52,415 nucleotides of DNA from an uncultured Candidatus Poseidoniales archaeon (GCA_905182725.1 CAJJCQ010000010.1:1-52415), one strand, 5' to 3'; shown: positions 43,382 to 52,078, numbered from the stretch's first letter. Translations and numbers: made by a program. Notes: generated by a model not told the origin, from the letters alone.

Positions 43382-43914
43382 AGGTATTTCTCCAAAATTG
43401 TGATAGTGGCAGCAAGCACTTCTTCACTGCCAAGGTTTGTTGCGTCAAGTAATGAGGTATAGGGTTCGCGCTGTTCAGGTAACAGTTGGTAGAGTTCCAT
43501 AAAGCGCTCAGCATCGACCGCAGAGCGTTTTTTATTCTCTGCTAGCGCCTGTTCTATAGAATTTCCTTCTCGATAAGAGACTCTCGTGGCTCGTTCCAGT
43601 TCGTCAACTTCTAACCAGAGCCGAACACAAGGAATTTCTAACCGGTATGCCCACCATCCTGCTAATCTTGATTCAACAATATCTGCAGTGTTTGCAAGCA
43701 TTTTTTCCTGTAAGAGTTTATCCAATGCCCGATCGACTTCGAGGTCACCTTTACACAATTCTCCAAATTCTTGAAGACCCATGTTCCGATTAGCAGCTTC
43801 GTTTCGAAATACATCTCCACCATTGAGGGATGTCCAGCCAAAGTGCGCTACAAGTCCTTTCACTAAGGTGCTTGTACCACTGCCTGGATGGCCTGACACG
43901 GTGATCCGTGGCAT
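43378..43914 (-). CDS. cmk: Cytidylate kinase, archaeal type
   Basis: 178 residues. P-loop GHPGSGTST at residues 7-15 (in MPRITVSGHPG), then GGDVFRNEAANRNMGLQEFGELCKGD and a lid region with RSAVDAERFMELY. It phosphorylates CMP/dCMP with ATP. The frame extends to 43938, but the stop of the DUF106 gene is at 43917, so ATG 43914 is the natural start. Its stop codon overlaps cbf5. Confidence 0.93.
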   Translation of the reverse strand: MPRITVSGHPGSGTSTLVKGLVAHFGWTSLNGGDVFRNEAANRNMGLQEFGELCKGDLEVDRALDKLLQEKMLANTADIVESRLAGWWAYRLEIPCVRLWLEVDELERATRVSYREGNSIEQALAENKKRSAVDAERFMELYQLLPEQREPYTSLLDATNLGSEEVLAATITILEKYL

Positions 43915-43916
43915 AT

Positions 43917-44888
43917 CTACACCCACTCGTGTCGACAAACGTCACAGCGCCTACTTCTGGCTCCAAGTTTTGTAATCATACTGAGGCCGCACTCTGGGCA
44001 TTCATTCGATTTTGATTCAACCTTCACCGGCTTTTCGATAGTTTCATCCTTTGGCCAAATTTTTGACTTGCTCCGGTTACTTGGATTGTTGCGCTGATTA
44101 CGTTGCTTTCGACGCTTGGCATCACTGTCAACCGAGGATGTAGAAGAGACTACAAGATGGAGAAGTGGCTCTTTGAGAGTATCGCCAGCCGTCACCAGGG
44201 GGTGCTTACGGTATCGGAAGAGTTTGATGTGTCGGTCGATTATTCGGCCGAGTGGAGCGCTCATGCAGATGTATGCACAAATCCATGCTGGGAAAAAGAG
44301 GAATTTGTCTTCGAGCAAGTTCCATTCTGATGCCCATGGGAGAGAAACGTAGTCGACTCTGAAACTTTCGACAGCACTTGTTAACCAAGCAAAAATACCG
44401 ATAATAAAAACCATCGTGAACATCATTGGCTTCATCGCCCCCATCTGAACTTTCAATTGCTCAGGCATCATTTGTTGCTGAAGCGTGGTTGCTTTTTCTT
44501 GCAAGATAGGGTCGCGTGAAACACGTGCATCATTCATCATTTTACGGACTTGGCCCTGCCGATGGCCGATATGAGCTTGAGCCATTGGGTCGGTAAAGAA
44601 ATTCCGAAGAACGGTGTTCATTGTCATCGAGAAACTTCCCAATATGAGTACTGTAAAGACGAAGTAGGATTCTTCAGGTAGTATCGGAGATAAGACAGGG
44701 TCTGCAACATCACCGAGTGTATTACGAATACTTGGGTTCATGATCAAGAGAGTCATCATGACCATAATTCCAAGCATCATCAACATTGACCCACCTGGCG
44801 GTTGAGGTGGCGGGGGTGCATTCCCGTTGGACATGTATCGAGGGCGGCGCATAGAGGGCATGAAGGTTCGCTTGAATTCATCTGTCAT
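43917..44888 (-). CDS. DUF106 (EMC3/TMCO1/Oxa1-superfamily) membrane protein with C-terminal zinc ribbon
   Basis: 323 residues. A Pro-rich N-terminus is followed by a membrane helix (LMMLGIMVMMTLLIM), a coiled-coil-like charged region (RQGQVRKMMNDARVSRDPI, LQEKATTLQQQM) and a second helix pair (MFTMVFIIGIFAWL, FFPAWICAYICMSAPLG). This is the DUF106 layout, the archaeal relative of the YidC/Oxa1/EMC3 insertases. An unusual extra is the C-terminal tail: basic, then CPECGLSMITKLGARSRRCDVC, a zinc ribbon. The usual upstream neighbours secY and adk are absent; a divergent ORF lies there instead. Confidence 0.88.
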   Translation of the reverse strand: MTDEFKRTFMPSMRRPRYMSNGNAPPPPQPPGGSMLMMLGIMVMMTLLIMNPSIRNTLGDVADPVLSPILPEESYFVFTVLILGSFSMTMNTVLRNFFTDPMAQAHIGHRQGQVRKMMNDARVSRDPILQEKATTLQQQMMPEQLKVQMGAMKPMMFTMVFIIGIFAWLTSAVESFRVDYVSLPWASEWNLLEDKFLFFPAWICAYICMSAPLGRIIDRHIKLFRYRKHPLVTAGDTLKEPLLHLVVSSTSSVDSDAKRRKQRNQRNNPSNRSKSKIWPKDETIEKPVKVESKSNECPECGLSMITKLGARSRRCDVCRHEWV

Positions 44889-44948
44889 TGACGCACTTCA
44901 TACACTCCGTGCCGAGAGATTGAAACGATGAGGCGATAACGGTCTTCC

Positions 44949-45368
44949 ATGCGCCGCAGAGAACCGTTGGATTTGGACCGAACTTGGCGTCATTCATTAC
45001 CAATGCCAATGCCAAACCGGCCAGTTTGCATCACTTTGGAGGAGGCCGAATCTCAATTAGAGCGCTTACCTGGTGAGCGTCGTATCTTTTTGTGGACTGA
45101 TGCTGAACGTCGCTGTCCACCTGGGTGGGGATTCATTGCAAGTGTTCGCCAAGGTATTCCTCCCGAAGGCATAGAGGCAGAACTGATCGCATGGATGGAA
45201 CAGTATCCTGATGCGTGGTTGGCAGTCGACCTTAGAGACGGCGTTGTACCACCGTCTACCCAAAACTCGTTGGAGATTGTTCTTTCGAAGGTGGACCGTC
45301 CAGTCCTGATCCTTGTAAGTAACTCATCAGATAATGAGAACTGGCCGCAATGGGTCTTGCCTGAATGA
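44949..45368 (+). CDS. Hypothetical protein
   Basis: 139 residues, basic at the N-terminus (MRRREPLDLDRTW) then beta/alpha-like (PVCITLEEAESQLERLP, RRIFLWTDAERRC, AWLAVDLRDGVV, VDRPVLILVSNSS). No motif of a known enzyme is visible. It is divergent from DUF106, and ATG 44949 lacks a clear ribosome-binding site. In-frame Met codons lie at 45003 and 45009. The alternation of hydrophobic strands and charged helices supports real coding. Confidence 0.5.
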   Translation: MRRREPLDLDRTWRHSLPMPMPNRPVCITLEEAESQLERLPGERRIFLWTDAERRCPPGWGFIASVRQGIPPEGIEAELIAWMEQYPDAWLAVDLRDGVVPPSTQNSLEIVLSKVDRPVLILVSNSSDNENWPQWVLPE

Positions 45369-45455
45369 CCCTCGTTCTTCGTTCTTTCAAAACGTACTCA
45401 CTTGAACGTGAACTCGAAAGTTCAGACGACTCACTCAGAGCGTACTTTGAATGAA

Positions 45456-48400
45456 TCACGGGAAAGTGAATGAACAAACTGAGCAAGCAGTAGCATCAGC
45501 AGTATTCACTGCCATACAAATTGGACAGTTCTTTTCTGCTGCGTCTTCAGTTGCTTCTGCTTCTTCAACAACTTCTTCAGATTCAGGTTCTTCAACAACC
45601 TCTTCGGTAACTTCTTCAGCCTCAGGTTCTTCTGTAGCCTCTTCGGTAGCTTCTTCAGGTTCAGGTTCTTCAACAGCCTCTTCAGCAACAACTTCTTCTT
45701 CACCAGATGCATCAGCATTCCATGCTTTTGCAGCAGCTTCAAGTTCAGCCTTTTTGAGATAGCCGTTTTCATCCAAATCAAAATTCTCTGCATGAACAAC
45801 AAAGGCATCACGTTCACTGACATCAATGTCAGCAGCAGCCATGACACGGAGGAGGACATCCTCTCTCCATGAGACCTTGGATTCAACTTCTTCCTCAGCC
45901 GGTGCTTCACTGGATTCTTCAACAACTTCTTCTTCAGTCGAGGATGCCATGTCTTCGGTTTCAACTTCATCTCCAAAGTGTACACCGTGGAATCGGTTTC
46001 CTGCTTCACCATCGATGACGCCAGGGCCAACAATTTCAAACGAGACTTCGAGGCGTTCACCCTTTTCGACGATTGGGATGGTCCAAGTGATGTGTGTTCC
46101 ACCTTCACCAGATTTGGTTGCCATTTCACAGTCATCACGCTTGTCGTTGTTTCCACGAATTAACCAATCCTTAATTTCGAACTTTTCAGGTATGATGTCG
46201 CTTAGAATAACGTCTTGCAATGCGGTATCACCATCATTGGAAAAGAGAATCAAGACTTCGTGACGGCCTTTGCCACCAATCTTCTGAGTTGTCTTACCAA
46301 AGGAGAAGTCACGTCGGTTGTGAATCACACTAATTGACGGAGCTACAGTTGTGTCTCGGGTGCAAACAGGTCCATATCGCTCTGCACTGAATTCAGTTCG
46401 AGCAGGAGCAGTAATGTCGGTATTGTCCGGAGAAGGATCTGGAGAAATCAAATCGTATTCAATGGTCATGTTATTTCCAGGCTTGAGACCAACTGGGCCA
46501 CGAGCACCGACAGTAATGGTCAATGTATGACCGTCACCGTCTGGTGAACGGTTTACCTTCTCAAGTGTAATTCCACTGTTGATTTCTGTTTTGATTTGTT
46601 CAGCATCGAGTTCCTTGCCGTTGATCTTAATGGTCATTGCAGAAACATCTGGTGCATCGAAGAGTCCAGGAACATCATCGGTAATACGCATCAAGTTGAT
46701 GTCAGAAGAACCGTTGTTGCTCAATGTTAAGCACGCTGTGACTTTTTGAGATCGGTACGAACGCAATCCAGATGTAGAGTAGACCTTTTCTAAGTTCGCT
46801 TCAACAACTTGGAGCGTCTTTGCTTGAAGGCCTATCGAGCCTTCAGTGCTTCGGCTTGCACGAGGAAGGATGGTGTATGCAAGTTCAGTTGCAAAGTCAG
46901 GCTTCGATTGCGCCATAACAGTGCGCTCTTCACTTTCCCACTTTCCATGAGGCTTGACGTCTTGTCGAACATCGTTAATATCGAAAAGTAAGTCGTCGCT
47001 TCCCTTCATGCGAACTTGGAGTTTCACCAAATCGACTGCGAACGAGGAACGGTTCTCAAACGTAGTTCGGCAGAGCCAATTGTCTGGGCGTTCATCTTCA
47101 CGAACACGCATGTAAGAGAATCCACGGCAGAAAGCATCGAGTTCTCTGAAGTTCAAGTTTGAAAGCGTTGAATTCGAAGTGTATGTCGCAGATGCAACAC
47201 CAGCATTGATGGATTTTGTTCCAGATACAACGATGGTTCCTTCGATACTGAGGACTTGCTTTTCACCAGCAGAAAGTGTGCCGACATCCCAAGTGAGTGT
47301 GTTTTCATCGAGTGTTGCTGCACCAATGCTTGCAAAAGATAGTTCTTTTGGAAGTGGACGAGAAACAACAACGTTGTTAATGGCCACTGTGGCTGTATTT
47401 TCAACTTCAATTTCCAAAGCAATTGGGCCACCTTCTTCGCCGGAGGCGACCGAAAGGGAATGTTCCTGTGGACGGGCCGGATTGGTATCGAGGCGTTCAC
47501 GTAGAACGAGCATTCTCTTGCCATTGACCTTGTATTTCATGCTGTAGTTTGCACCTGCTTCCAATTCATCGACAGAGACATTATCTCCACCAATGTCGGT
47601 AGCATCTGCATTATCGAGCATGACATCAATATCATAAATCCGGTCTTCTGCAGACGGATTATTCACCTTGAGCGTACCTTTGACGGTCTGCTTGATGATT
47701 TCTCCTTCTGCACTTAAGGTGGCTTTTTCAACTTCATGAAGTGTTCCTTCAAGTTTATCTCCGAGTACTTCGTCAACTTCAGCGCTGGTTCGAATAATTG
47801 CGCCAGCTTGCTCACCCATGAGGTTGTCAGGAGCCCCAAGGACTGGGTCTGCAGCAAGTGAGGTCGGTAAGAGGGGGATTCCCTTCGGTGCTTCAGGAGG
47901 TGCTGGAGATCCGAGGAGTGCTGCACTGTCTGCCATCATTGAAGGTTCAGCAGGTGCTTCGGCTTCCATTTCTGGCATTGGTGGCATTGGAGGCAAACCC
48001 GGTGGTGCAGGTGCATCCATAGGAGGCATTGGAGGTGCAGGAGCGCCAAGAAGTGCCGCACTGTCTGCCATCATTGAAGGTTCAGCAGGTGCTTCTGCTT
48101 CCATTCCTGGCATTGGTGGCATTGGAGGCATACTCGGTAGTGCAGGTGCATCCATAGGAGGCATTGGAGGTGCAGGAGCGCCAAGAAGTGCCGCACTGTC
48201 TGCCATCATTGAAGGTTCAGCAGGTGCTTCTGCTTCCATTTCTGGCATTGGAGGCATTGGTGGCATTGCAGGCATACCCGGTGGTGCAGGAGGTGCATCC
48301 ATTAGAGGTGCACCCATTTCTGGCATTGGTGGCATTGCAGGCATACCCGGTGGTGCAGGTGGTGCATCCATAGGAGGCATTGGCGGAGCGCCCATCTCAG

Positions 48401-48668
48401 GCATTGGAGGCATTGCAGGCATACCCGGAGGTGCCGGAGGTGCATCCATTGGAGGCATTGGTGGAGCGCCCATCTCAGGCATTGGTGGCATTGCAGGCAT
48501 ACCCGGTGGTGCAGGTGGAGCATCCATTGGAGGCATTGCAGGCATACCCGGTGGTGCAGGTGGAGCATCCATTGGAGGCATTGGTGGAGCGGCCATACCA
48601 GGCGGTGCAGGTGGCATTGGCGGCATAGGTGGCAATCCTGGTGGCATAGGTGGTTTTTCTTCGCTCAT
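45456..48668 (-). CDS. Proline/methionine-repeat protein with DUF11-like domains, EF-hand and C-terminal zinc ribbon
   Basis: 1070 residues, no signal peptide, no membrane helix. Residues from about 1 to 260 are Pro/Met/Ala-rich tandem repeats (PPMPPMDAPPAPPGMPAMPP units, then three EAPAEPSMMADSAALLG units). The middle (about 290-880) has several beta-sandwich repeats resembling DUF11 (LEIEVENTATVAINNVVV, LTLSNNGSSDINLMRITDD, LILFSNDGDTALQDVILSD). Near residue 960 an EF-hand-like loop, DLDENGYLKKAEL, is preceded by a helix. Then come acidic Glu/Val repeats and a zinc ribbon (CPICMAVNTADATACSVC) at the very end. Start ATG 48668 has GGAGGA seven bases upstream. The function is unknown. Lack of an export signal makes it a cytoplasmic scaffold candidate. 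Confidence 0.8.
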   Translation of the reverse strand: MSEEKPPMPPGLPPMPPMPPAPPGMAAPPMPPMDAPPAPPGMPAMPPMDAPPAPPGMPAMPPMPEMGAPPMPPMDAPPAPPGMPAMPPMPEMGAPPMPPMDAPPAPPGMPAMPPMPEMGAPLMDAPPAPPGMPAMPPMPPMPEMEAEAPAEPSMMADSAALLGAPAPPMPPMDAPALPSMPPMPPMPGMEAEAPAEPSMMADSAALLGAPAPPMPPMDAPAPPGLPPMPPMPEMEAEAPAEPSMMADSAALLGSPAPPEAPKGIPLLPTSLAADPVLGAPDNLMGEQAGAIIRTSAEVDEVLGDKLEGTLHEVEKATLSAEGEIIKQTVKGTLKVNNPSAEDRIYDIDVMLDNADATDIGGDNVSVDELEAGANYSMKYKVNGKRMLVLRERLDTNPARPQEHSLSVASGEEGGPIALEIEVENTATVAINNVVVSRPLPKELSFASIGAATLDENTLTWDVGTLSAGEKQVLSIEGTIVVSGTKSINAGVASATYTSNSTLSNLNFRELDAFCRGFSYMRVREDERPDNWLCRTTFENRSSFAVDLVKLQVRMKGSDDLLFDINDVRQDVKPHGKWESEERTVMAQSKPDFATELAYTILPRASRSTEGSIGLQAKTLQVVEANLEKVYSTSGLRSYRSQKVTACLTLSNNGSSDINLMRITDDVPGLFDAPDVSAMTIKINGKELDAEQIKTEINSGITLEKVNRSPDGDGHTLTITVGARGPVGLKPGNNMTIEYDLISPDPSPDNTDITAPARTEFSAERYGPVCTRDTTVAPSISVIHNRRDFSFGKTTQKIGGKGRHEVLILFSNDGDTALQDVILSDIIPEKFEIKDWLIRGNNDKRDDCEMATKSGEGGTHITWTIPIVEKGERLEVSFEIVGPGVIDGEAGNRFHGVHFGDEVETEDMASSTEEEVVEESSEAPAEEEVESKVSWREDVLLRVMAAADIDVSERDAFVVHAENFDLDENGYLKKAELEAAAKAWNADASGEEEVVAEEAVEEPEPEEATEEATEEPEAEEVTEEVVEEPESEEVVEEAEATEDAAEKNCPICMAVNTADATACSVCSFTFP
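45560..45700 (-). repeat. Acidic Glu/Val repeat inside the repeat protein gene
   Basis: About 140 bases encode repeated E-E-(V/A)-(T/V)-E-E-x-x-E-E-P units just before the zinc ribbon. The DNA shows the matching TTCTTCAGC-type triplet bias on the plus strand. In-frame, so growth or loss of units would not break the gene. Confidence 0.65.
47910..48260 (-). repeat. 135-bp tandem repeats (about three copies) in the repeat protein gene
   Basis: The identical stretch TGCCATCATTGAAGG begins at 47931, 48066 and 48201, giving an exact period of 135 bases (45 codons). The repeats encode EAPAEPSMMADSAALLG followed by Pro/Met-rich linkers. Confidence 0.85.
48263..48600 (-). repeat. Variable tandem repeats (45/69/78 bases) encoding Pro/Met units
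   Basis: The stretch GCATTGCAGGCATACCCGG begins at 48263, 48332, 48410, 48488 and 48533, with spacings of 69, 78, 78 and 45 bases, all multiples of three. Copies differ in length by whole codons, which suggests in-frame slippage or recombination. Confidence 0.8.
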
Positions 48669-48824
48669 AATCAATTCCTCCATGTTCACCGCATAAGCGG
48701 CAACACCTCCATACTCATTGAGCACATAACCGTTCTCCCCTTTAGTTTTCAAATAACATAGGGTTTGGGTGGTGACCTGTTGTTTTTCCATCATGTTGAT
48801 GTAGGGTGGTTCGGAGGAGTGGGC

Positions 48825-49643
48825 ATGGTCGGAATGGATAGTGGCACACCCCCTGTGCTCTTTGTTGTTGGAACTGCAGGTGCAGGAAAGTCTTCTTTGG
48901 TAACTTCATTCCAACGTTGGTCACGGTTTTTGGAAACCGATGCCATCGCCGTAAACCTTGATCCCGGAGCCGAGCGTGTCCATTACGACGCAGAATTCGA
49001 TGTCCGTGATTTGATTTCATTGACTGAAGTTATGTCTCAATATGACCTTGGCCCAAACGGTGCGCAAATCTTAGCGGCGGATCTTTTGGCTGCACAAGCC
49101 GGCGACGTTGCGGCCCAGCTCCATGCTCTTTCGGGAGAAATCATGATTGTTGACACACCAGGACAAGTTGAATTGTTCGCATTCCGTGAAGCAAGTAATC
49201 ACCTCATCGATGTTATTGGTCGAGAACAGTCAGCCATCATTTACTTGTTTGACCCAATGCTATCACGTTCCCCTTCTGGGTTCGTCTCTCAAATGCTTCT
49301 TTCCAGTATCGTCGAATTCCGACTTGGCCTTCCAACCAAGAATTTCCTCTCGAAGTCAGACCTTCTTGAACCTGAAGAATTAGAAAAGATTCTTGAATGG
49401 TCAGAGCGACTTGAAATTCTTGAATTAGCATTGTATGATGAAGCAGGTGGACAACGAACAGAGTTTGCAATTAGCCAATTACGTTTAATGCAAGAATTCG
49501 CACAGGCACCAGGTCTAACGCCTCTTTCTTCGGAACTTGAAGAAGGACTTGCAGACATCCTTACCTTTGCTCAAGCCTTGTTTGGCGGTATGAGTGATGC
49601 CCGTGATGGGTTTGCGAGCGACATCGAGCATGAGAAGAATTGA
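48825..49643 (+). CDS. GPN-loop GTPase
   Basis: 272 residues. P-loop GTAGAGKSS near residue 14, the insertion YDLGPNGAQI (GPN signature that marks this family), VDTPGQVELFAF as switch 2, and FLSKSDLLEPEE as the base-specifying motif. Eukaryotic relatives help assemble RNA polymerase; the archaeal role is not settled. The frame extends to 48765, but ATG 48825 has GGAGG seven bases upstream. It is divergent from the repeat protein and just upstream of argF. Confidence 0.93.
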   Translation: MVGMDSGTPPVLFVVGTAGAGKSSLVTSFQRWSRFLETDAIAVNLDPGAERVHYDAEFDVRDLISLTEVMSQYDLGPNGAQILAADLLAAQAGDVAAQLHALSGEIMIVDTPGQVELFAFREASNHLIDVIGREQSAIIYLFDPMLSRSPSGFVSQMLLSSIVEFRLGLPTKNFLSKSDLLEPEELEKILEWSERLEILELALYDEAGGQRTEFAISQLRLMQEFAQAPGLTPLSSELEEGLADILTFAQALFGGMSDARDGFASDIEHEKN

Positions 49644-49697
49644 TTGCCAATCCTGTGCTTCATAACACTTAGAAGCCGTCTTTCAATGGAAAGGTGC

Positions 49698-50663
49698 ATG
49701 GCAGAACACTTACTTGCAATTGATGATGTCGAAGAAGACTTCGAAAAGATTTTGAAATGGGCGATTGAATTCAAGCGTCTTTGGAAGCAAGGAGATGAAG
49801 TTGCTCTCAACTTTCTCCCACTCGACACGCTGGCAATTGGCTCAATCTATGAAAAGCCATCAACCCGTACTCGAGTCTCCTTTGAGGTTGGAATCAATCG
49901 TTTGGGTGGTTATCCACTGACTTTGCTCAAGAATGATATTCAACTCGGAAAGTCTGAAACTGTCGGTGATACCTCACAGGTACTTTCACGATTCTTAGGT
50001 GGAATGACCTATCGTTGCTTTTCGCATGATGACGTGACAGAACTTGCTAAACATGCAGATGTACCGGTCATTAATGCCCTTTCGGACCAACACCATCCTT
50101 GTCAAGCGGCTGCTGATTTGATGACTATTTTGGAAAACTTTGATGATCTTGAACATCTCAAAGTTGCTTGGGTTGGTGACGGTAACAATGTACTTCATGA
50201 TTTGATGCTGGCATGTGCAATGCTTGGGATTGATATTTACTACGCGATTCCAAAAGGATACGAACCAAATGAGGCAGTTGTCGAACGAACCAAAGCCATT
50301 GCAGAAAAGAACGGCAGTAAAGTCGTTGAAACCAACGACCCAGTCGAAGCGGTCAAAGATGCACATGTTGTTTATACTGATGTCTTCATCTCAATGGGTG
50401 AAGAACACATGACTGACAAGGTCGAATCTTTTGATGGGTTTCAAGTCAATGAAGAATTGGTTTCCAACATGGATTCAGGTTGGAAGTTCATGCATTGCTT
50501 ACCTGCACACCGTGGCGATGAAGTCACAGATTGGGTTATGGACCACAAACAATCAATTGCTTTCGACCAAGCCGAAAATCGCATGTGGGCTCAGATGTCA
50601 TTACTTGCTTACCTTGTTAATTCAGGTGCTTGGGATGCCATGGGCGAATTCATGGGTTTGTGA
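49698..50663 (+). CDS. argF: Ornithine carbamoyltransferase
   Basis: 321 residues. The carbamoyl-phosphate site is EKPSTRTRVSFE, the ornithine site contains HPCQAAADL, and the active Cys is in FMHCLPAHRGDEV, which separates OTC from aspartate carbamoyltransferase. It transfers a carbamoyl group to ornithine in arginine synthesis, or runs backward in the arginine deiminase pathway with carbamate kinase. Upstream M codons at 49644 and 49686 add residues without similarity. ATG 49698 follows AAGGTG within a few bases, and a 5-bp hairpin (49680-49693) partly covers that site. Confidence 0.93.
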   Translation: MAEHLLAIDDVEEDFEKILKWAIEFKRLWKQGDEVALNFLPLDTLAIGSIYEKPSTRTRVSFEVGINRLGGYPLTLLKNDIQLGKSETVGDTSQVLSRFLGGMTYRCFSHDDVTELAKHADVPVINALSDQHHPCQAAADLMTILENFDDLEHLKVAWVGDGNNVLHDLMLACAMLGIDIYYAIPKGYEPNEAVVERTKAIAEKNGSKVVETNDPVEAVKDAHVVYTDVFISMGEEHMTDKVESFDGFQVNEELVSNMDSGWKFMHCLPAHRGDEVTDWVMDHKQSIAFDQAENRMWAQMSLLAYLVNSGAWDAMGEFMGL

Positions 50664-50666
50664 GAT

Positions 50667-51542
50667 TCACAAGTACATCGTCAGAATAAACCCGAGTAAT
50701 CCGAGAAGCATTGCGACGCGGATTCGAGCAGACACTTGGACATCTTTACCCTGAAACATCGGTCCGTTCAATGAGATGAGCACAAGAATTGCTGGTGTTT
50801 GAAGAACCAATTGTCCGAATACAAAAGGTCCTTTCCAATACGGGATATACAAGCAAACCAGTCCTGCCATGATAAGGACATACGAGAGCATTCTAGCATT
50901 TTCTAAACCGATCTTCATGGGTAAGGTACTCCGGACCCCTTCATCAGCTAACATATCTTGACAATCTTTGACAATCTCTCGGGCTAAATTGGTGAAGAAC
51001 ACGACTCCTGCGACATAGAGCACAAGCCACGACATCGAATCAACACTTGCAGCTCCGTAAAGAATGACTGCGGCGACCATGAATGAAATCGAAATATTTC
51101 CAATCAGGCCCTTACTCTTGGTTTCTGGTCCTAAATCATAGGTGACCATCAGAATGACGGCACAGAAGTATATGGCGGTTAAAGGCCACCAAGTTGCATT
51201 GTTTTGTGAAAGTTCGAACGAACCATAGACCATGGCTGCGAGGCTGAACGTCCAAAGCAGAGCGACAAACTTGTGAGCTGCTTGAATTGAAACTCGTTGT
51301 GAGGGTATTGGCCGGTTCGGATGTGCTTGAGCATCAATTGTGGCATCTTTGATATCGTTCATTACGTTTCCAGCACCCATAAAGGCAAGGACGGCCAATA
51401 TTTGGACCAAGACGGATGAGACTTGTTCTGAGTTCAGTGTTGCATTCAGTCCAAAAAGAGCGCCGAGAGGAACAGTAATCGCTGCGAGAACCATGTTCTT
51501 CGGTCGCATCAATTCAATGAATGCTCGAACATCTGCCGCCAT
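50667..51542 (-). CDS. UbiA-family prenyltransferase, probable digeranylgeranylglyceryl phosphate synthase
   Basis: 291 residues and about eight membrane helices. The first Asp-rich motif NDIKDATIDAQAHPNRPIPS matches the NDxxDxxxD-PNRP layout of archaeal DGGGP synthases, and the second Asp-rich motif is in REIVKDCQDMLADEG. It would add the second geranylgeranyl chain to glycerol phosphate, a step in ether-lipid synthesis. A quinone or other prenyl role is possible but less likely. The stop lies 3 bases from the argF stop. The winged-helix gene is upstream on the same strand. Confidence 0.85.
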   Translation of the reverse strand: MAADVRAFIELMRPKNMVLAAITVPLGALFGLNATLNSEQVSSVLVQILAVLAFMGAGNVMNDIKDATIDAQAHPNRPIPSQRVSIQAAHKFVALLWTFSLAAMVYGSFELSQNNATWWPLTAIYFCAVILMVTYDLGPETKSKGLIGNISISFMVAAVILYGAASVDSMSWLVLYVAGVVFFTNLAREIVKDCQDMLADEGVRSTLPMKIGLENARMLSYVLIMAGLVCLYIPYWKGPFVFGQLVLQTPAILVLISLNGPMFQGKDVQVSARIRVAMLLGLLGFILTMYL

Positions 51543-51581
51543 ATTTCTGCGTGATGTGTTGAGGTCTTCATCCCTTTGCCC

Positions 51582-51824
51582 TTAAGCAGAGGCGATGGAC
51601 CAGATGCAGACTCGCATTCTGAAACCACCAACATCAGTTCCTTCATCGAAACCGACTTTGACAAAGCGCCGGTCTCGAGCAAGAACATTTCCAAGTTGGT
51701 TCATGGTTGCGCCCCAACGGAATCGGTTATTGACGTGATCCAATATGTCGCTTGTGTTTGCTTCACCAACGGTTGTAAGATAGGTTGAGATTTCCTGGCG
51801 GAGACGTTGAGTCTTTCCCATCAA
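51582..51824 (-). CDS. Small winged-helix protein
   Basis: 80 residues. A helix-turn-helix-like pattern (LRQEISTYLTTVGEANTSDILDHVNNRF, then RWGATMNQLGNVLARDRRFVKVGF, then a C-terminal beta hairpin IWSIASA) resembles short archaeal winged-helix proteins. It may be a transcriptional regulator. Start ATG 51824 overlaps the upstream stop codon (ATGA), so it is probably translationally coupled to the gene before it. The UbiA gene follows about 40 bases downstream. Confidence 0.75.
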   Translation of the reverse strand: MMGKTQRLRQEISTYLTTVGEANTSDILDHVNNRFRWGATMNQLGNVLARDRRFVKVGFDEGTDVGGFRMRVCIWSIASA

Positions 51825-52078
51825 GCCTCACCTCGAATTGCAATTTGACTTCGACGAGTGAGTCGTGCAATGGTTGTGCTGGTGACTGCTGCACCTGAAC
51901 TACCAGGTCGATGCCAAGGTTGCCACCCCACAGCGGCAAACCGGGATGGGAGCTTACCGCTGGGGTGTGCATAGAGTGTAGTTGACTTTTCAGCCCATGT
52001 GGCTTGTTCATTCTTTTCCGTCGAAGATTTCAGTTCAGCGAAGTTAAGGTTTTCGAGGGTGCTGGCATTGTTGTGCAT
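51821..52078 (-). CDS. Small hypothetical protein coupled to the winged-helix gene
   Basis: 85 residues, Ser/Thr/Ala-rich with Trp/Pro (GWQPWHRPGSSGAAVTSTT) and a basic C-terminus (TRRSQIAIRGEA). No recognised domain. The stop overlaps the start of the winged-helix gene by 4 bases (ATGA), which argues for a real gene. No ribosome-binding site precedes ATG 52078, and another frame is also open here (51763-52011), so confidence is limited. Confidence 0.45.
   Translation of the reverse strand: MHNNASTLENLNFAELKSSTEKNEQATWAEKSTTLYAHPSGKLPSRFAAVGWQPWHRPGSSGAAVTSTTIARLTRRSQIAIRGEA

Noticed and set aside
45451-45762. A Ser-rich open frame on the plus strand
   Set aside because: Mirror of the acidic Glu/Val repeats of the minus-strand repeat protein; low-complexity composition and no domain.
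48263-48600. Regular repeats considered as a CRISPR array
   Set aside because: Repeats are protein-coding, have no unique spacers and lie inside an open frame; no cas genes are present in the window.
47818-48696. A 292-codon Gly/Ile-rich open frame on the plus strand
   Set aside because: It is the antisense shadow of the Pro/Met repeats of the gene on the minus strand, which has a strong ribosome-binding site, domains and a zinc ribbon.
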